NCBI RefSeq assembly: GCF_007004545.3
Contig: NZ_CP045503.2
Location: forward strand, 4,806,102 to 4,870,101
Source of the DNA: Shewanella eurypsychrophilus
GTDB taxonomy: Bacteria; Pseudomonadota; Gammaproteobacteria; Enterobacterales; Shewanellaceae
Direction of reading: 5' to 3'
DNA: 64,000 bases
Below the pieces are notes generated by a model, which saw only the letters and a list, made by a program, of their open reading frames with translations, ran no database searches and was not told where the DNA came from. Positions 36,391-45,061 of this stretch are shown here, piece by piece (positions within the stretch are counted from its first letter, which is position 1; each line of letters begins with the position of its first letter). A program made the position numbers and the translations under genes.

Positions 36391-37245
36391 TTAACCTTCA
36401 GCAGCTTCTCTAATCCGTTCTTTACGTTCTTGCTCTTCGTCGAAAGCGGCTTCAATTTCAGCCAGTACCGAATCGACATCGGCAGCCTTATCACTCTCTG
36501 CAAACTGACCCGTCAACTCAGACTCAGGATTTAGCTTACCCGACTCAAACAGGGCCCACATCTCTTTAGCATACTTGCTACTAAGAAGATCAGGAGCATA
36601 CTGACCGTAATACCGGGTCATATTGTTCACATCCCGTTCAAGCATACGCTTAGCATTATTGTTTGCTGCCGCGTCGACTGCCTGAGGGAGGTCTATGATC
36701 ACAGGGCCTTTACTGTCCAGCAACACATTAAACTCAGACAAGTCGCCATGGATTAAGCCGACACACAACATACGCTGCACATCTTTTATCACTGATTTGT
36801 GCTGCTCTAGTGCCTGCTCACGGGTCAAGGTGATGTCGTTGAGCCTTGGCGCCACATATCCTTGATCATCGGTGATCAGCTCCATCAATAGCACACCATC
36901 GAAACAACCATAGGGCTGCGGGACTCGCACGCCGGCATCGGCTAGGCGAAACAGGGCATCGACTTCGGCATTTTGCCAGGAGTTTTCCTGCTCATTACGG
37001 CCAAATTTAGAGCCTTTCTCCATCGCACGAGCACGTCGACTATTACGACCCTTTCTGCCCTCACGATATTGAACCGCCTGCTTAAAGCTACGCTGCTCGG
37101 CTTCTTTATAAATTTTGGCACATCGTACATCATCACCACAACGGACGACATAAACATCTGCCTCTTTGCCACTCATCAAAGGACGAAGGACTTCATCAAC
37201 TAAGCCTTCATCGACGAGAGGCTGAATGCGTTTCGGAATTTTCAT
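36391..37245 (-). CDS. RIO-type serine/threonine protein kinase
   Basis: This 284-residue protein is a RIO1-like atypical kinase. SGKEADVYVVR with CAKIYKE gives the ATP-binding lysine, LIHGDLSEFNVLL gives the catalytic aspartate, and PVIIDLPQAVD gives the metal-binding DFG-like aspartate. Bacterial RIO proteins are conserved in Shewanella and Vibrio, but their targets are not known; archaeal and eukaryotic relatives act in ribosome maturation. The C-terminus is charged and rich in glutamate (about 250-284). It is monocistronic. Confidence 0.9.
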   Translation of the reverse strand: MKIPKRIQPLVDEGLVDEVLRPLMSGKEADVYVVRCGDDVRCAKIYKEAEQRSFKQAVQYREGRKGRNSRRARAMEKGSKFGRNEQENSWQNAEVDALFRLADAGVRVPQPYGCFDGVLLMELITDDQGYVAPRLNDITLTREQALEQHKSVIKDVQRMLCVGLIHGDLSEFNVLLDSKGPVIIDLPQAVDAAANNNAKRMLERDVNNMTRYYGQYAPDLLSSKYAKEMWALFESGKLNPESELTGQFAESDKAADVDSVLAEIEAAFDEEQERKERIREAAEG

Positions 37246-37360
37246 AGCGCACTTATACCCTACTTAAGGTTTTGATGGAATAACAAAGCCGAATTTGATT
37301 CAAAATAGCCAGTAGCCATCAAAGAATTCATCAGCATTGGTAGCAAAAGTTCAGTTAACA

Positions 37361-37774
37361 TTAAGCTAGCAGCTCGAAAGCAAGATCGTAGGCTTTTCCT
37401 AAATCGACTGTCTTCGGCTTGACCTCTTTTAACTCAAGCGTACGTTTATCTGTCGCTCTAAGCGTTGCAGGGTGTACCAACTCCACACAAACTGTTGTTC
37501 TGGCTAATATAACTCCTTCCATTAAGAAGGTGCCAGCTCCTCCAGCGCCTTGTCCCTTGCTTGCCCTACGATTTAGGACCACTTTTTCAATATTATTCTC
37601 TTCACAATATGCATTGATCGCGGCAGAAAAAGTGGCGACTTCCTCTTGACTAGGGTTTTTACTTAAACTCAGTTTATTAAACTTAGGTGACACTAGCTCA
37701 TGAGAGCCGCGATGGCCATTAAGGCTAACAATTCGCACTTCATTTGCCTTTAAAAAAAATCCAGCGATGATCAC
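37361..37774 (-). CDS. DUF3010-family protein
   Basis: The 137-residue protein matches the DUF3010 family (IIAGFFLKANEVRIVSLNG, EEVATFSAAINAYCEENNIEKVVLN, GAGTFLMEGVILA). The fold is RNase H/RuvC-like by pattern, but no function is known. The start is GTG with GAGG 6 bases upstream. It is isolated between the RIO kinase and the large anchored protein gene. Confidence 0.8.
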   Translation of the reverse strand: MIIAGFFLKANEVRIVSLNGHRGSHELVSPKFNKLSLSKNPSQEEVATFSAAINAYCEENNIEKVVLNRRASKGQGAGGAGTFLMEGVILARTTVCVELVHPATLRATDKRTLELKEVKPKTVDLGKAYDLAFELLA

Positions 37775-37843
37775 TTTCTACCTCGACTATTTTTACTATC
37801 CCAGCGACATTCAACAAGGGGGGTAACCACCGAGAAACTCGCT

Positions 37844-37873
37844 AAAAAAAAGAACCAGCAAAGCTGGCTCTTT
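37844..37873 (-). terminator. Terminator after the 584-residue protein gene
   Basis: On the minus strand an 11-base stem with one mismatch (37863-37873 with 37849-37859) and a 3-base loop is followed by a run of eight T (A at 37844-37851). It lies 20 bases after the stop at 37893. Confidence 0.85.
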
Positions 37874-37892
37874 AATGGGTCACTATAATAGC

Positions 37893-39647
37893 TTACTCGC
37901 CGCCTTGTGTATCCTTGTCTGATGACACTTTATTATTCATGTAAGAATCAAAAACGATACCTTGATCATTAATATCCAGACCCATCTGTACCTGCATATT
38001 GTAATCTTTCATCATTGAAAACTCTTCAGGTATAGGCTCTCCGGTCATTTCAGCTAAGCTAAGAATAGGCGCAAAGACTTTACTGTAGTCCAAATAAACA
38101 CTGTATAGACCATTATTGTCTAACTTTTCGCTGGATAGTTTTTCGGCAACAGCAGCTGCTTTGTCTCCCGTATAAAGCACCAGATGATCGCCTTTCACTG
38201 CAAGTTTAGGTGAAATGCCGTATTCAGGAGGAAGAGGTACTATGTGTGAAAGATCGAGTGCGCTACCATCTTGCGGTAATTGAATATTGGCAAGCTCAGG
38301 TACAAAGGACTTAGCCATGTTAAATAGCATACTTGGATTATCGGCAGACAAGCTAATGAGTGCATCGACACTTTCTAAACTGGGTTCGCTCTGATCCGAT
38401 GCTTCAGCAAACTTGTAATCAATCAATGTAGCACTGACACCACGAACTCCATTTGCCATGCCAGTAAACATGCCTAGCATCGCTGGGCTTTGTCCTGACA
38501 TCTCCTGCTGTATTTGATTCAAAACATCACACTGATATTGAGGTTGTAAAACCTCATCCCATACTGCGGTTAACGAAGGTACCAATTGATTGAGTTCGAT
38601 GCCTATTCCCATAGAAAACACAGAGTCCTGACTGTTCTTCACATAATCAGGAATAAAACCACGCATGCTCTTGAGTGCATTGAGCAAGGTCTGATTCTTA
38701 CTCTCAATCACAGTAGAGAAATCCATGCTGCTCTCTTTATCACCAATTGAAAGCTGATTAAGTCCGAAAACAGTACGAGGCCAATTAGCTGCAATCGCCG
38801 ACAACTCACTATGACAATCTGGCGTTCTGAGCTCCAATAAAGGATCTTCCCCCTCTTGCTCTGCTAACGCTGTCAACTGCCTAGCGAGCTGATTACCATC
38901 TTTGGTGGTCATTGCTTTAACCAGCTCTTGATGATTAATAAAGCCGATAGATTCATCACGGAAACCATGAGTTTTGATAATATTCTGTAAAATACCTGAA
39001 TCTGCCAACGAGGGGGTTATAGGGTTTAAGCCTAAAGCCGTTTCAAGTATCCCTTCACCAAGCATTGGTGTATCTAAGGTCACGGTGAGTAAACCAGCTT
39101 GCTGAGAAAACAACAGCTCAATGGGCTCAGAATCGCCGACATCAGTTAAGGTATATGCTCGGTAAGACACTCCTTTAACCGTTTTCATCTCATGGCTATA
39201 ACCACTTTCCTGCTCAGCTTTATCAAGCAGAGCCCAGATAGCTTCAGGTTTTGCCACGTCGAGCTTAAGAACTGGCAGTAAGCCTAAGGTATAGAAATAA
39301 CTCTTAACCTCATCAGCCAAACCAAAAGTGGTGACAAACTTTTCACCACTCTCTAGGCTTTCCATATATATCTGACTCAGACTGACGAAAAACTTTGCTC
39401 TAGCATCATCTGACTGCTCAAATTCAGCAAACATGTCATCAGGGTAGGTTTTATAGCTTTGCGACAAAGAGTTGATATATGACTTAATGGGAAAAGGAGC
39501 CAATTGACCAGAAAATATTGGTGTGTCGGCTGGTACAGAAGCAAGCACTGTGTTTGACTGTTCAGCACTGGAACTAGGCTGTTGACTCACCCAGTACCCG
39601 CCTGCTCCGGCGGCGACAACAGCGGCAGCAATTAATATTTTCTTCAT
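37893..39647 (-). CDS. Large uncharacterised membrane-anchored protein
   Basis: This 584-residue protein starts with a signal anchor (MKKILIAAAVVAAGAGGYWV) and has a long periplasmic part with alternating alpha and beta patterns. Segments such as SVPADTPIFSGQLAPFP, an internal CHSELSAIAANWPRT and a C-terminal DMQVQMGLDIND-like end are the most distinctive. It has the general look of large DUF3352-like proteins in Shewanella and Vibrio but I cannot assign the family. It is monocistronic and has its own terminator. Confidence 0.6.
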   Translation of the reverse strand: MKKILIAAAVVAAGAGGYWVSQQPSSSAEQSNTVLASVPADTPIFSGQLAPFPIKSYINSLSQSYKTYPDDMFAEFEQSDDARAKFFVSLSQIYMESLESGEKFVTTFGLADEVKSYFYTLGLLPVLKLDVAKPEAIWALLDKAEQESGYSHEMKTVKGVSYRAYTLTDVGDSEPIELLFSQQAGLLTVTLDTPMLGEGILETALGLNPITPSLADSGILQNIIKTHGFRDESIGFINHQELVKAMTTKDGNQLARQLTALAEQEGEDPLLELRTPDCHSELSAIAANWPRTVFGLNQLSIGDKESSMDFSTVIESKNQTLLNALKSMRGFIPDYVKNSQDSVFSMGIGIELNQLVPSLTAVWDEVLQPQYQCDVLNQIQQEMSGQSPAMLGMFTGMANGVRGVSATLIDYKFAEASDQSEPSLESVDALISLSADNPSMLFNMAKSFVPELANIQLPQDGSALDLSHIVPLPPEYGISPKLAVKGDHLVLYTGDKAAAVAEKLSSEKLDNNGLYSVYLDYSKVFAPILSLAEMTGEPIPEEFSMMKDYNMQVQMGLDINDQGIVFDSYMNNKVSSDKDTQGGE

Positions 39648-39916
39648 TCATTAAACTCCATTTTATTGTTTGAAATTCCCTTAGGGGATAGCGTCTATCT
39701 CTGTACACAATAGAACTGACTCAAGTGTACTAGAGCAGGAACAAACTGACCATAAGCGGATTAGATATACTATAAGATAATTAGAATATTCAGGTACTAG
39801 ACACCACAAATAGCCCGGCTAAAACCAGCGCGTAAGATGCTGAATATAAATCAGTTTTACTGCATTACTTGTGGGGTGTTCTGACAAGAGGTTAAGGCTG
39901 AGCTGACTAAACTTAA

Positions 39917-39944
39917 CCTGAATAGCCTCATCGGGCTATTCAGG
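39917..39944. repeat. Perfect 11-bp hairpin in a 687-base gap
   Basis: CCTGAATAGCC (39917-39927) and GGCTATTCAGG (39934-39944) form a perfect stem with a 6-base loop. A second inverted repeat, AGGTTAAG (39889-39896) with CTTAACCT (39912-39919), overlaps its left arm by three bases, so the two stems exclude each other. No T run follows. Confidence 0.5.
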
Positions 39945-40044
39945 TGTAACGGCTTTTGATTAAGCAGGCGCTAACAAGCCAACCAAAACCAGTATCTTAT
40001 CTCGACAAAGAGATAAACTAGATTTTAAAGACTGTCTGTGACTT

Positions 40045-40082
40045 CTAGCGAGTATTGTCACAAGGGTGACAACAAGCTCTAG
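40045..40082. repeat. Imperfect hairpin 3' of cysH
   Basis: A core of TTGTCAC (40055-40061) and GTGACAA (40066-40072) lies inside weaker outer arms beginning CTAG and ending CTAG (40045-40082). It is about 260 bases past the cysH stop and could be an RNA processing or termination structure of the cys operon or part of a small RNA. The remaining sequence of 39648-40334 shows nothing further. Confidence 0.35.
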
Positions 40083-40334
40083 GAAGATCTAAAAGTCATT
40101 GAGTCCAATGTTTATAACCTACAAGGTAACCAACATATGGACTCGATACAGAACGGCATTCTAAAACCACCTACGGGAACTTCTGACTATAGACTAGTTT
40201 TTTTACTTGTGCATAAGTTTGTGCGTAAAAATGTACAAAACACTAAAAAATACAACGAAAGTAGAATCAAGCACTCTATTTCAGTTATAAAATTAAGTAG
40301 ATGCGAACAAATGAAAATAAAATCTTATCCACAA

Positions 40335-41105
40335 CTAAATCTCGAAGTGCAGGCCACACTCTCGCTTCAAACCATTGAAACGAGTCTCCTCTTCAGTCAT
40401 CCCAAGCTCTAGCGGTTTGCTTGAATGCGTATCTCCAACAGAAACATAACCTTGATCCCACAGCGGATGATAAGGCAGCTCATGCTCAGTTAGGTACTCG
40501 TGCACATCTTTATTGCTCCAATCTAAGATTGGCAAAATTTTATACCGCGTCCCATGGATAGCCAAAATTGGCAGAGCTTCACGCGTACTCGATTGACTGC
40601 GGCGCAAACCAGCAAACCAGGTCCCGACCGCTAACTTATCGAGGGCCCGCTGCATAGGTTCAACCTTATTCATCCGGTTGTACTGCTCTAAACCATCTAG
40701 TCCCTTTTCCCACAACAAACCAAAACGCGCCTCTTGCCAGGCTGGCGTCATCGGTGATGCAAATGTCTTCAGGTTTAGCGCTAAGCGCTCTGACAATTCA
40801 TCGATAAATCGATACGTTTCAGGAAACAGATAGCCGGTATCGGTTAAAATAACGGGAATATCGGCTTTCTGAGCGCTAACCAGATGTAACATCACCGCGC
40901 CCTGGATCCCAAAACTTGATGACATTGCGTGAGTGTCTGGAAGATACTCAAGCGCCCACGCCACTCTCTGCTGTGGTGTTAGCTTAGCTAAATAGCGGTT
41001 AATTCGCTCAAGCTCACCCTTCTGCTCAACGGCTGGCGCGCTCAAGAGCGCCAGCAACTCGACAGAAGTGACGACTGATTCAGGCATTTGTATTCTGTTG
41101 TCCAT
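40335..41105 (-). CDS. cysH: Phosphoadenylyl-sulfate reductase CysH
   Basis: This 256-residue PAPS reductase reduces 3'-phosphoadenylyl sulfate to sulfite with thioredoxin. SSSFGIQGAVMLHLV, ILTDTGYLFPETYRFIDEL and the C-terminal KRECGLH with the catalytic cysteine are all present; no 4Fe-4S cysteine pairs of APS reductases occur. The start is the ATG at 41105 with AAGGA upstream, overlapping the cysI end by 26 bases, which suggests translational coupling; a second ATG lies at 41087. It is the last gene of cysJ-cysI-cysH. Confidence 0.93.
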   Translation of the reverse strand: MDNRIQMPESVVTSVELLALLSAPAVEQKGELERINRYLAKLTPQQRVAWALEYLPDTHAMSSSFGIQGAVMLHLVSAQKADIPVILTDTGYLFPETYRFIDELSERLALNLKTFASPMTPAWQEARFGLLWEKGLDGLEQYNRMNKVEPMQRALDKLAVGTWFAGLRRSQSSTREALPILAIHGTRYKILPILDWSNKDVHEYLTEHELPYHPLWDQGYVSVGDTHSSKPLELGMTEEETRFNGLKRECGLHFEI

Positions 41106-42795
41106 GAAAATCCTTAGCGGCATCGTTAACCGCGGCCACGACGCCGATACGTACCGTAAAATTACCGAAAGTCTCAGCCTCTTCCCGCTCATCAACATAT
41201 CGTGCAAACAAGCTATCTAGCTCAGATAAAATCTCAGCCTCTTGAATATTTTCACGATAAAGTTTATTTAAACGTGTACCTTCAAAGCTCGCGCCTAAAT
41301 AGAGGTTATAACGACCGGGCGCTTTACCTACCAAGCCAATCTCCGCCGCAAAAGGTCGGGCACAGCCATTGGGACAACCTGTCATACGGATAACGATCCC
41401 TTGATCCAAGAAGCCATGCTTCTCCTGCAATGACTCAACTTTAGTGAGGAAGTCCGGGAAATAACGCTCGGCCTCAGCCATTGCAAGCGCACAAGTTGGC
41501 AAAGCCACACAAGCAATAGAGCGGCCACGAGTTTCTGTAATCAACTTGCCCATTAAACCGTGACTTCTAGCCAAAGCTTCAATGGTTTGCTTATCTTCTT
41601 CGGTGACACCAGCAATGATTAAGTTTTGATTTGATGTCATACGGAAATCGCCTTTATGGATCTTGGCTATTTCTCTTAATCCTGTTTGCAACGGCTGGCC
41701 AGGTAAGTCTTTGATCCGACCCCCTTCAATAAACAACGTCAAGTGCCACTGATTATCGACACCTTTAATCCAGCCATAACGATCGCCACGATCGCCGATC
41801 ACTACATCACGTTTAGGCTCGAACTTAACCCCTGCGCGCTTCTCAACTTCTGCTTTGAATGCCTCATAACCATGCTTCACTATGGTGTACTTAAGACGTG
41901 ACAGTTTACGGTTGGAACGGTTACCCCAATCTCGCTGTACCTTAAGCACGGCCTCGGCAAATTTGAGCGTGTCTTCGGCCTTGATAAAGCCAAAATCATC
42001 GGCAAGACGTGGGAAGGTTTCCACTTCGCCATGAGTCGATCCCATCCCGCCACCAGCCACTAAGTTAAAGCCAATCAGCTCGCCCTCTTCGGCCACGGCA
42101 ACAAAGCCTAAATCATTGGTATATACGTCAACGTCATTGTCTGGTGGTACAGCCACTGCCATTTTAAATTTACGCGGCAGATAGGTCTTACCATAAACAG
42201 GTTCAACCTCATCGCCCTCGTTGGTGACAACCTTATCATCACCTAACCAAATTTCAGCGTAAGCCTTAGTGCGTGGTAAATATTGATCTGATAATTGCTT
42301 AGCCCAGTAATAGGCCTGCTCATGCAGACGAGATTCCACAGGGTTAGGATTACACATGACATTGCGGTTTACATCGCCACAAGCCGCAATTGAATCTAGC
42401 GCCTTGCTGTCCAGGCTCTGGATCAGAGTCCTTAGGTTACGTTTTGAAATACCATGGTACTGAAACGTTTGGCGCGTGGTTAAGCGAATGCTGTTTGAGC
42501 TGGTCAAGTTGGATGCGATCTCATCGACGCCTAACCATTGCTCAGGACTACATACGCCACCAGCAACGCGGGCACGTAACATAAAGCTATATAAAGGCTC
42601 TAGTTTTTGTTCTTTACGTTCATTTCTTAGGTCGCGGTCATCTTGCTGATAAAAGCCATGGAATTTAATTAGCTGCTGATCGCCTTCACTGAATGAGCCT
42701 GTAACTGCGGTATCTAACCCCTCCTCAATCGTGCCTCTAAGAAAGTTACTGTCTGTTTTCAGGTACTCATTAACCGATAATTTTTCTTCACTCAT
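41080..42795 (-). CDS. cysI: Sulfite reductase (NADPH) hemoprotein beta-subunit CysI
   Basis: The 571-residue product contains the whole sulfite reductase hemoprotein: FHGFYQQDDRDLRNERKEQKLEP, SIRLTTRQTFQ(Y/F)HGI, GDVNRNVMC and the 4Fe-4S/sirohaem cysteines in CVALPTCALAMAE and TGCPNGCARPF. It reduces sulfite to sulfide in six electron steps with CysJ. The proline normal after the second cluster cysteine (TCPLA) is alanine here. The ATG at 42795 has GAGG 8 bases upstream and matches the usual N-terminus MSEEKLSVNEYL; earlier ATGs lie at 42813 and 42846. There is a 115-base gap after cysJ and an overlap with cysH. Confidence 0.93.
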   Translation of the reverse strand: MSEEKLSVNEYLKTDSNFLRGTIEEGLDTAVTGSFSEGDQQLIKFHGFYQQDDRDLRNERKEQKLEPLYSFMLRARVAGGVCSPEQWLGVDEIASNLTSSNSIRLTTRQTFQYHGISKRNLRTLIQSLDSKALDSIAACGDVNRNVMCNPNPVESRLHEQAYYWAKQLSDQYLPRTKAYAEIWLGDDKVVTNEGDEVEPVYGKTYLPRKFKMAVAVPPDNDVDVYTNDLGFVAVAEEGELIGFNLVAGGGMGSTHGEVETFPRLADDFGFIKAEDTLKFAEAVLKVQRDWGNRSNRKLSRLKYTIVKHGYEAFKAEVEKRAGVKFEPKRDVVIGDRGDRYGWIKGVDNQWHLTLFIEGGRIKDLPGQPLQTGLREIAKIHKGDFRMTSNQNLIIAGVTEEDKQTIEALARSHGLMGKLITETRGRSIACVALPTCALAMAEAERYFPDFLTKVESLQEKHGFLDQGIVIRMTGCPNGCARPFAAEIGLVGKAPGRYNLYLGASFEGTRLNKLYRENIQEAEILSELDSLFARYVDEREEAETFGNFTVRIGVVAAVNDAAKDFHGQQNTNA

Positions 42796-42910
42796 GGCCA
42801 CCGCCTCACTCATCTCTTTGGTGCGACGCTCATATTGGCATCGCATCTTATATTAGGTTTAAACAGAAGATCTACTCACTGGGTTCGAGGCCCGACAAGG
42901 CTTCTGAATA

Positions 42911-44713
42911 TCAATAAACATCTTTCTGGTAACGTTTTTCACTACGCAGGTTTTCGAAGTAGGCATCAGCTTCTTCTGCTGATTTACCACCAAACTTAAC
43001 CGCTACATCCAGTAAGGCTTGATGCACATCTTTCGCCATACGCTCAGCATCACCACAGATATAAAAGTGTGCACCAGACTCAAGCCAACGCCACAGCTCT
43101 TCACCTTGCTCAGCGATCTTGTGCTGAACATAGATCTTGTGCTCTTGGTCTCTTGAGAATGCTAAGTCGATACGAGATAGCGAACCATCGTTAAGGTATT
43201 GCTGCCACTCAGTTTGATAGAGAAAATCCTGCTCAAAATGAGGATTTCCGAAAATAAGCCAGCTATTTCCTTCAATGCCTTGAGCTGCACGCTCCTGCAT
43301 AAAGGCTCTAAACGGTGCAACGCCAGTACCAGGTCCCACCATGATCACTGGTGTTTCTGGGTTTTGAGGTAATCTAAAGTGATTATTTGGCTCGACATAA
43401 ACTTTGATTTCAGCCGCTTCATCTGCCTGTGCTAAGAACTGTGAAGCACCACCGAATCTAGCAATACCATCTCGGTCATCCTCGACTAAAGCCACAGTTA
43501 AGTGCACCTCAGATTCAACTTCAGATTGGCTGGAAGCAATTGAATATAGACGAGGCGTTATGGGTCGCAACATAGATAGCAACTGCAGTGCCGTTACTTC
43601 GGCGCTATAGTTTGTCACCAGATCGGCTAACTGATTATTGTGTACAAATTGGCGTGTCAGCTCTTTATCTTCGGCAATCGCGATTAGCTCACCATTGCCG
43701 CTTAGTGCAGACCAATCCTTTATTAAACCGGGATAAAGCTGAGTTAGCTCCTTTTTCTCGATCAAGGCTTGTTTGAGTGACAATGCATCTTTGCCGACTG
43801 TCACCGCTTCATCACCCTCTAAGGATAGCTTGGTCAGTAGCTCATCGACTAAGGTTTCTGAATTGGTAAACCAGACCCCTAGCGCATCACCGGCCTGATA
43901 ACGGATCCCTGACTCACCAAGATCAATCTCTACATGGCGAACGTCACGATCTGAATCACGACCCGTTAGTTTCTGACTCACGAGTAGCTCAGCGGTAAAA
44001 GGCTTCTGCTTGGTAAACGCACTTGTAGTAGCGCCTGGTAGCCCTGCTCCAGAGAGTGAGACAACACTCGCACCCGAAGTGTCAATTAACGGCTTAACTG
44101 CTTCTAAAACGCTCTGCTGCCATTGCTCTGCTGCAGATTCATAATCAACATCGCATAGCGCTATGGGTTGAATAGATTTAGCACCGAGGGCGGTAAGTCG
44201 CTCATCGAAATCTTTGCCCGTCTGGCAGAAGAATTCGTAACTGGTATCGCCCAGTGCTAATACCGAATAGTTTAAATTATCTAACTTAGGCGCACGCTTC
44301 GATGCCAGGAACTTATGCAACTCGATAGCATCATCAGGCGCTTCGCCTTCACCATGAGTACTGACAACCGCAAGCAATATGGTTTCTTGCTTCAATTGAC
44401 GGACCTTATAGTCCCCCATAGAAGCGAGATTGACGGCATAGCCTTGTGCTTGAGCTTTCGCGGCTAATTCACTTGCCACTCCGCGGCCATTGCCAGTCTG
44501 ACTACCATAAAGAATAGTGATGGTCTGCGCGGGAGCACTTTGAGCAGCAGTTTCGCTACTAAGAAGGTTGGTTCCTTGCTCGGCAGTAGCGGATAGATAT
44601 CCACTTACCCATGCAAGTTGCACGGCGCTCAGCTCTGCAGTGAGCTGCTTTAACTTATCCACCTGCACTGTCGACAATGGCGAAGCGAGTGATGAAAGCT
44701 CTTTTAACAACAT
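42911..44713 (-). CDS. cysJ: Sulfite reductase (NADPH) flavoprotein alpha-subunit CysJ
   Basis: This 600-residue protein has a flavodoxin domain (about 65-205, TILYGSQTGNGRGVA and VVSTHGEGEAPDDA), an FAD domain (RLYSIASSQSEVESEVHLTV) and an NADPH domain (GPGTGVAPFRAFMQER, ending RYQKDVY). It passes electrons from NADPH through FAD and FMN to CysI. It is the first gene of the operon. An ATTCC-N5-GGAAT inverted repeat lies about 80 bases before its start and may be a control site. Confidence 0.95.
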   Translation of the reverse strand: MLLKELSSLASPLSTVQVDKLKQLTAELSAVQLAWVSGYLSATAEQGTNLLSSETAAQSAPAQTITILYGSQTGNGRGVASELAAKAQAQGYAVNLASMGDYKVRQLKQETILLAVVSTHGEGEAPDDAIELHKFLASKRAPKLDNLNYSVLALGDTSYEFFCQTGKDFDERLTALGAKSIQPIALCDVDYESAAEQWQQSVLEAVKPLIDTSGASVVSLSGAGLPGATTSAFTKQKPFTAELLVSQKLTGRDSDRDVRHVEIDLGESGIRYQAGDALGVWFTNSETLVDELLTKLSLEGDEAVTVGKDALSLKQALIEKKELTQLYPGLIKDWSALSGNGELIAIAEDKELTRQFVHNNQLADLVTNYSAEVTALQLLSMLRPITPRLYSIASSQSEVESEVHLTVALVEDDRDGIARFGGASQFLAQADEAAEIKVYVEPNNHFRLPQNPETPVIMVGPGTGVAPFRAFMQERAAQGIEGNSWLIFGNPHFEQDFLYQTEWQQYLNDGSLSRIDLAFSRDQEHKIYVQHKIAEQGEELWRWLESGAHFYICGDAERMAKDVHQALLDVAVKFGGKSAEEADAYFENLRSEKRYQKDVY

Positions 44714-44794
44714 GGGTACGGCCCTATATCAATGTAATGTCAGTTAGCTTAGCCGCTATTAAGAAAAGCAAAAAAGAATAAAATCTGATTTTTA

Positions 44795-44809
44795 ATTCCT
44801 TTTTGGAAT
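44795..44809. promoter_or_regulatory. Inverted repeat in the cysJ promoter region, candidate CysB site
   Basis: ATTCC-N5-GGAAT at 44795-44809 lies about 80 bases upstream of cysJ. LysR-type regulators such as CysB bind partly symmetric sites of this size upstream of cys genes. No consensus could be checked, so the assignment rests on position only. Confidence 0.3.
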
Positions 44810-45061
44810 ATAGGAGGTTTATTTTTAAACAAAAAGAGAGGATTCTCGAGAAGAATGACCATTTTTACTGCATAGGCCAGTCTGTAAATTGATGGGGGCG
44901 TTAATTAAACATTTAGCAATTCAAGAGGCTTAGCTGAACAAAAAACAAAAGAAAGCGTAGGCATGTTCAGTAGAGGTACAGATAAGTTAAGGGATAATAA
45001 AGCTTTTAACTTTCTGTTTTCATTTTATACTAGCCAGATAAAGACTCCTAAAAAAAGCCAT

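Noticed and set aside
40137..40412. A 91-codon frame on the plus strand across the end of cysH
   Set aside because: It overlaps the conserved C-terminus of cysH on the opposite strand, has no ribosome binding site and no recognisable motif.
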